Positions 58,437 to 64,000 of a stretch of 64,000 bases of DNA are shown here, one piece after another. A program made the position numbers and the translations under genes. The notes below the pieces were generated by a model, which made no database searches, was not told the origin of the DNA, and was given only the letters and a program-made list of their open reading frames with translations. Positions within the stretch are counted from its first letter, which is position 1. Each line of letters starts with the position of its first letter. Source of the stretch: Apodospora peruviana (Eukaryota > Ascomycota > Sordariomycetes > Sordariales > Lasiosphaeriaceae); contig JAUEDM010000011.1 of assembly GCA_033439685.1 (NCBI GenBank), positions 1-64,000 of the forward strand, read 5' to 3'.

Positions 58437-58976
58437 GCTGGATTATATCAGTTGCAGCAGCCTGGGCCCTTCAGAAACCCCCTTTACATGCCGTTCATAT
58501 TACCAAAGGGCCTTACACGAGGTATTTAGCCGACTACCTAATATGTGCTTTTCCAGATTAAAGGGTTCTCGAAGCAGACATTACTGCAGTGCTGCAAAAG
58601 TACCTCAGCGAGCACTGGTTATATGTCTGTGAGCCACACCGCAAGCAAGGTAATAAAGGCAATTTACAGACATAAGGCTAATCGTTTGAGATCATCGGTA
58701 CTGCACACAATTAAGCACCGAACCTGTACCTGGCGGGCTGTGCCGTCCACAGATTGTTTTTTTTTTTTTGGGGGGGGGGGGGACCGGTGTACATTTATAT
58801 TGCTTTATTTGTTCCCCTCCCTGATAAGATGCAACCGACTTTATCGTACATTCAAAGCATCAGGAGTCTTGAAAGAAGTTTTCCTCGCCGTCCTTTGTTG
58901 ACTGGGACCTTTCACTTGGAAATGTTTATCGTGCAGGCAAGCCCTCTCTCTCTCGCCTATACTAAGCGACATAAGC
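58437..58976. other. Intergenic region with homopolymer block
   Basis: 540 bp upstream of the DUF8021 gene with no supported gene. It contains adjacent T13 and G13 runs (see next entry). Confidence 0.45.
58757..58782. repeat. T13-G13 homopolymer junction
   Basis: Thirteen T (58757-58769) followed directly by thirteen G (58770-58782). The exact lengths are prone to sequencing error. Confidence 0.85.
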
Positions 58977-59822
58977 ATGTTTCGTCGTCTTCTCCTTACA
59001 CCCGTGGCGTTGTTGTTTGCAGCGCTCGCGTCGTCGACTCAAACGACGTCCAGCTGTGATCGGTCATTGCTAGTTGAGGCAACAAACCGTTACATTGCCG
59101 CGCAAAGTCTCGGACAAGTCAAATACCTCACCACCCTCAGTCCGAATGCAACATATACGGAAAATGCGTCACTTGCAAATATCACGGGCGGAATTCTGAG
59201 TCATGCCCTCAAGATCGATCACAGCAGGAGTATCCACGACGTCGTGGCATGTTCCGCCTACACCGAGTTGATCATCGCCGACCCATCCCATCCCTATGTG
59301 ATCGGAACTCAACTGCACGTGACGAACGGATCGATCACAAAGGTCGAGACCCTGGTCACCGATGCTGACGATTGGCTGTTCAATGCCCAGCACACTCTCG
59401 TTTATGCGCTGCGGGAGAGCTGGGAGACCATTCCTGTTGACAAGAGGGACACCAGGCAGACCATCCAAGCCGCGGCGGATGCCTATCTCGACTTGTTCAA
59501 GAAGGGGAATGGAAGTGTGGCGGTGCCGTGGGCGGACAACTGCAGGAGATTGGAAGGGGGCCTCTACACCGCGCCAGGAGATACCTGCAACGATGGGGTA
59601 CCCAGCGGCGTCGACCTTGTCAATCGCAGATACGTCGTTGACGAGACGGTTGGGGTTGTTGATGTTTTCCTTACCTTTGGCAACAATGGTCTGCCTGACA
59701 GCCATGAGTTCCGGATCGAGAACGGGAAAATCAGATACGTCCACACCCTGACGGTCTGCTCTCAGCCAAACTGTGGATTTGGCGATCTGCCTGCAATACT
59801 GGGTGAGGATATTGGGTTCTGA
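58977..59822 (+). CDS. DUF8021 secreted protein (intact)
   Basis: 281 residues in one exon. A signal peptide covers about residues 1-20 (LLLTPVALLFAALASS). The complete DUF8021 pattern follows: CDRSLLVEATNRYIAAQSLG, GGILSHALKIDHSRSIHDVV, YTELIIADPSHPYVIGTQL, VTDADDWLFNAQHTLVYAL, DAYLDLFKKG, CNDGVPSG, RRYVVDETVGVVDVF, PDSHEFR and NGKIRYVHTLTVC. Several N-glycosylation sequons are present. The family is common in fungal secretomes and has no assigned activity; the fold may be SnoaL/NTF2-like, which I cannot verify. It is a paralogue of the frameshifted copy at 45301-46266. Confidence 0.88.
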   Translation: MFRRLLLTPVALLFAALASSTQTTSSCDRSLLVEATNRYIAAQSLGQVKYLTTLSPNATYTENASLANITGGILSHALKIDHSRSIHDVVACSAYTELIIADPSHPYVIGTQLHVTNGSITKVETLVTDADDWLFNAQHTLVYALRESWETIPVDKRDTRQTIQAAADAYLDLFKKGNGSVAVPWADNCRRLEGGLYTAPGDTCNDGVPSGVDLVNRRYVVDETVGVVDVFLTFGNNGLPDSHEFRIENGKIRYVHTLTVCSQPNCGFGDLPAILGEDIGF

Positions 59823-60045
59823 GAGTTGGGACATGGGGAGTGGGGAGACAAGCACTAGAGATGCCAGAAAGGTCGATAAGTGACGGCTTTTTGATGTGGT
59901 ATCTAGTCAGAGGTTTGGTGATGGGACAACATCAACGGAGGTAATTCACACAGTGGTTTCAAGACCGATATGCCAAACAATAGATCTGGTGTTATTAAAC
60001 ATCCCTGGTGGTGAATGAGAGTAGTTGCCTCGTTGGGCACCTATC

Positions 60046-60659
60046 TCAACCTTGTGTTATCTCAGACTGGTCTTCATCCTCAATGATTTCCGGCGGCTCA
60101 GGAATGGGTGTCACAACGGCTCCAGTGACAAGCAGTGATCCAGTAGTCAGACCGGTACACGTCATATCCTCTGTTACCTCTTCGGGGCACGCAAGCTCAA
60201 ACTCTCCAGACCCTTGGACGAATGATGGTCTATTTCCATGTCAGTCACGATTACCATACAAGAGATTTCTTTTTGCGTCAAACGTGATGAAATAACGTAC
60301 AGAGAAGGATTCGCCATCGAGTTGTTTGTCTCACATGTCCAGGTCTGATTGAAAGATATAACTCCGCCTCCGAGGTTGACCTGGAAATAAAGGCCCAATG
60401 TCGGGTCAAGCGGAGTGCTGTCAAGGCGACACAGTGTGTTGAAAGAGAGAGGGCAGGTGATGGTCTCGACTTGGCTGGTCACGGAATTGGTGACGTTGAA
60501 AGTGGCTGATCCTGGGGTATATGTGTCATTGCTGTATGTCACGCTGATATTCTGGACGGTCCAGTTGGGCACCTTGCACGCGTCTGTTGGGGTAGGAGCA
60601 CATTCAACTCGGGCCGTTGCCATAAGAAGGCCTGAGAGGAGGGTGTAGATCAGAGCCAT
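60046..60659 (-). CDS. Small secreted glycoprotein, unknown
   Basis: CDS = complement(60046..60229, 60301..60659), a 71-nt intron in phase 2, 180 residues in frame. The start is the ATG of MALIYTLLSGLLMATARVEC, which gives a good signal peptide. The mature part begins near APTPTDACKVPNWTVQNISV. It has several sequons (NWT, NIS, NDT, NVT, NQT), evenly spaced Cys and a predicted beta-rich pattern reminiscent of Alt a 1-like or related small secreted proteins. The tail is acidic and Pro-rich (PIPEPPEIIEDEDQSE). No enzymatic motif. Probably a cell-wall or extracellular protein. Confidence 0.72.
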
Positions 60660-61999
60660 GGTCTTTGCCAAGCGGTTGGTTGTGGGGTAATGGGGCAATA
60701 GACTTGAAGCGATCGTCGGAATTTCTATAGCTTGATTGTAAGGAACAAGGAGTGTGAATGGACGACCTGACCTGGCTGGGTGGGGAGAAGACAGTCTTCT
60801 CGAAGAAGAGCAGGACTTCGGGCAAATATGGGTCTGATCTCAAGGGTCCAGGGGGATCTACTTAGAATAAGGCGGCTGTTTACCCGGTTCCTGCCCGGCA
60901 ATTAACCTTCAACCGCAAAGACCGAGATTGCAATTAGTTTTGCATACACAGAGGTCAGAATGCGAATCTAGACCGAGTGTAAATGACGAATAGGAGGGTG
61001 ATGGCATGCGATCGGACTACTAAGTTCCAGGTTGTCCTCGCAGTCTTGGAACAAAATTGAGTGTGATATATGTTGTAATCATCAAAATCTGCGACCAGAA
61101 ACTCGCTTTCTGGAACCGTTGGAAGAGTGGACCACATTTGAGTCTTCTGCTGAGATGTCTATGTCATAACCTACCCGGAAAGAGTCAAGACCACTGGAAC
61201 CAGGATGCAGAGATGTCTTAGCACCTTTGGTTAATCGCAACACGGCACCCAAAGCAAAAGAATACAAAAGCAGGGAGCTGAAAATAGATCTATTATGATA
61301 AAAAACGGGCAAACAGAACCATGCTCTGATACCTACCTATGGTCCGGTGTTTTTAAGCAGGTATTGTCATTGTTGGGCATGGTGTCCCAAAGCAAAATCA
61401 TCGTCCATATGTCGTCGCTTGATCCTTTGTGGACAGTTCTGGCACGTGGATGAGAATCTTCTCTACATGACGTGGAATCGCTGTCCGTCAAACCCAGTCG
61501 GACCGGCTTAAAGCTTCTACTGTGACCCTATCGCCGGTTGTGCGCCCAGAGGAGAAATGCGGCTCCGACATAGCACCGGCACTACTAACCGAACCCCACG
61601 ATAACATGGGTTTGACTCCACAAGAGTTGCACCCTGGGGCCCCGGATTATGGCTTGCAATGGCACTCTACCTCATGCACGACATGGACGACCAGAAAACA
61701 AGAAGTCCGCAGGTTATCTTCACATGCACTCCGAGTCTGGTTCCGTCCCCCGCTGGAGGTACTTCGGCGCCTTTATTACTCCCCAACTGATGCATCACCG
61801 CCGACGAACACGCCGACGATGAGCATGAAAATGTCAAAACGGCAGAGTGACAAGTTGTGGGGAGGGTGGACCTTAATCCAAGCTGCTCTTGTCTTCCATC
61901 CGTGCCATATATAACCATGATGCGAGAGGCTAACTCGGGCATTGAACTCAAGGGCCAGTTGTCATCCAGCTGAACTCTCTGTTTTCCAAACCCTTCACA
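60660..61999. promoter_or_regulatory. Divergent spacer, secreted protein / LPMO
   Basis: About 1.3 kb with no supported gene between two divergent secreted-protein genes. Open frames here (for example 61522-61914) show no domain. Confidence 0.5.
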
Positions 62000-63229
62000 A
62001 TGTTGAATATCAAGATCTCTGCTGGCTTGTTGGCCATTTCCATGGTGGTGTCGTCGGTCCAGGGGCACGGCTATCTGACAATCCCCTCCAGCCGCACTCG
62101 TTTGGGAGCTGAGGTGAGTGAAGCTGCATGATTGGATTCATGTCTCTTTCCCGACACACACTAATCCTTCATCATGTTATAGGCCGGGCTGGACTCATGC
62201 CCAGAGTGCTCCATCCTCGAACCTGTTTCGTCATGGCCTAATTTGACTGCGGCGCCTGTGGGAAGAAGCGGCCCTTGTGGCTACAACGCGAGGGTCAGCA
62301 TCGATTACAACCAGCCATCCACAAACTGGGGAAAGGCCCCAGTCGCCAGCTACTCGGCTGGGCAGGTGGTTGACGTGCAGTGGTGCGTCGATCATAACGG
62401 CGACCACGGAGGCATGTTTTCGTACAGGATATGCCAGGACCAAGCGCTTGTCGACAAGTTCCTCACGCCGGGCTACTTGCCGACAGATGCCGAGAAGCAA
62501 GCTGCCGAGAATTGTTTCGAGGCCGGCACATTGCCTTGCACCGATGTGTCAGGACAGAACTGCAACTACAGTCCGGACTGCTCTCAAGGTCAGGCCTGCT
62601 GGCGCAACGACTGGTTCACGTGCAACGCCTTCTCAGGTTCCAAGTGTCAAGGTGTCGACAACTCAGCCCTGGGCTCATGCTTCACCACCATCGCGGGCGG
62701 CTACACCGTGTCGAAGAAAATCAAGATTCCCAACTACACGTCGGGACATACACTCCTTTCGTTCAAGTGGAACTCTTTCCAGACAGGCCAGATTTATCTG
62801 TCGTGTGCGGATATCGCTATCAGCGGTGGCACTGGTGCTTCACCGACGACAACAAAGTCCGGCACAGCAACGACTCTGTCGACAAGCACGACAGCCGGGT
62901 CAACTTGCACTCCCGCACCAACTGTCGCTGTGACATTCAACGAGCTGGTCACGACAAGTTATGGCCAGACCGTCAAAATCGTGGGATCCATCTCCCAACT
63001 GGGAAGCTGGAACACAGCATCAGCTCCGGCACTGTCCGCCTCCAAGTACACCAGCTCCAACCCTCTCTGGACATACACTGCCAACTTACCGGCTGGAACC
63101 GCCTTCCAGTACAAGTTCGTCAAGGTCGCCGCCGACGGCACCGTGGTTTGGGAGAGCGATCCCAATCGCTCATACACAGTCCCTCAAGGGTGCGATGCTG
63201 CTGCCACGGTCAGCACCTCATGGAGATAG
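62000..63229 (+). CDS. Starch-active lytic polysaccharide monooxygenase (AA13) with CBM20
   Basis: CDS = join(62000..62113, 62183..63229), a 69-nt intron, 386 residues. A 22-residue signal peptide ends ...SVQG, leaving His23 as the mature N-terminal copper-brace His (HGYLTIPSSRTRLG). The second copper His is His113 in NGDHGGMFSY, mature position 91 as in characterised AA13 enzymes. Tyr243 (GQIYLSCADI) is the likely axial residue. Many Cys support disulphides. A Ser/Thr-rich linker (about 255-280) leads to a C-terminal CBM20 starch-binding domain: VAVTFNELVTTSYGQTVKIV, LGSWNTASAPAL, PLWTYTANLPAG, FQYKFVKV and VVWESDPNRSYTVP. Secreted. It oxidatively cleaves retrograded starch with copper and an electron donor. 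Substrate is inferred from family. Confidence 0.96.
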
Positions 63230-64000
63230 GTACCTGCAAGACATGCTGGCGAGTATGAAGACCATGACAAGAAATTCATGTTTAATGGGGGTTTGCGGTT
63301 CTCCCTTTCGACGGTTTTTGATGCATTAAGACCATGGATTTGGGAGGGTGTGACATGTACTTATTCTATTGCATTTTCCTGTAATTACTTTATGACAACC
63401 GCACTCCAGTAACCCACTCCCTCTGGATGATCTCACGATGCTTGGCATAGCCCAGTGCCTACCTAGTTAAAGGTCCTAACTCTGTTTCGAGGTGCTTGTC
63501 TCTTCCATCAGTTTTACCAGTCATGTCGCCGAGATAACCTTCTCCCTGCCAGCGTCCTGGGCAGTCAGTTCGACCGCACAGCAGACATCCATCTGCGAAT
63601 CGACGGTCGACACATGCTTGGGTATCTCGTCTTCCATACTGACAAATCCATCGTGGCGCAGCATCAAGACCGGCTTCAAGACAAAGATGGGAACAGGCTG
63701 GTACTCAGCGGTGATTATGTAACAACTGAAGTAAAAATCGAACCACAAAAGTAGGAAAGGGTCCTGGAAAGTTGGAAGCGTACCTGGGGGACCTGATCTG
63801 CACAGCCCGATCTGGCCAGGGTCGAGACCGGGGCCCCGCACTGTTAGCTCGATCGCCAAGATTCGCACGCATCTTATTGGCCCACCGACCACCAACTTCA
63901 CCCCTTAATCCCTTTCAACTGTCCATGACAAAGGTATTCATAATACTGTGGTTTGCGATTCCGAGGCCCCCGAAAAGTTACTCTTGGCTTGTAGTACATC
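63230..64000. other. Right edge, no supported gene
   Basis: Opposed open frames (63492-63722 plus, 63521-63901 minus) overlap without a recognisable domain. Either could be part of a gene running off the window; neither is supported. Confidence 0.4.

Noticed and set aside
63492..63901. Overlapping open frames at the right edge
   Set aside because: Neither strand shows a domain, signal peptide or splice structure that favours it.
1..64000. CRISPR arrays, rRNA, bacterial operons or ribosome binding sites
   Set aside because: None is present, and the window is eukaryotic nuclear DNA.

Overview
The window is nuclear DNA of a filamentous ascomycete (Pezizomycotina, most likely Sordariomycetes; species not determined). 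The evidence is short spliceosomal introns of about 55-160 nt with GTAAGT/GTATGT-like donors, CTAAC-type branch sites and CAG/TAG acceptors. The gene content also fits: HET-domain, highly reducing PKS, isocyanide synthase-NRPS-like, DUF8021, AA13 starch LPMO and fungal Hsp70-like genes, with Helitron, LINE and LTR-element remnants. No prokaryotic features are present. Intron joins were checked by reading-frame arithmetic, and all multi-exon models called intact close exactly in frame.

Left (1-16.5 kb): a graveyard. A Helitron helicase remnant abuts a degenerate LINE that is itself split by a solo LTR with a perfect 5-bp target duplication. It is followed by four broken genes: an SDR with one internal TAG, a crmA-like isocyanide synthase-NRPS-transferase pseudogene, a HET-domain pseudogene and an unrecognised minus-strand pseudogene.

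Centre (16.7-34.7 kb): an intact biosynthetic gene cluster. It holds a cytochrome P450, a secreted berberine-bridge-type FAD oxidase, an SDR, a 2-oxoglutarate/Fe(II) oxygenase and a nine-exon, 2609-residue highly reducing PKS (KS-AT-DH-MT-ER-KR-ACP) with no release domain. Two head-to-head gene pairs (FAD oxidase/SDR and dioxygenase/PKS) suggest co-regulation. I infer that the PKS makes a C-methylated reduced polyketide that the four oxidoreductases tailor. No transcription factor, transporter, thioesterase or acyltransferase lies in the cluster.

Right (35-64 kb): a mixed zone. Intact genes are a Cys-rich secreted protein, an ankyrin protein with a fungal signalling-type N-terminus, a divergent coiled-coil/Hsp70-like pair, a single-pass membrane protein, two further small predicted proteins, a DUF8021 secreted protein and an AA13 LPMO with CBM20. 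Between them are broken genes: a conserved unknown, a Gfo/Idh/MocA-like gene, a membrane-anchored Cys-rich protein, a DUF8021 paralogue, a BTB gene, a tyrosinase and a vWA-type gene cut off beside a Gypsy-like gag-protease remnant. A second copy of the LTR family lies at 44.3-44.7 kb. Decayed genes thus flank a PKS cluster whose long reading frames are clean.
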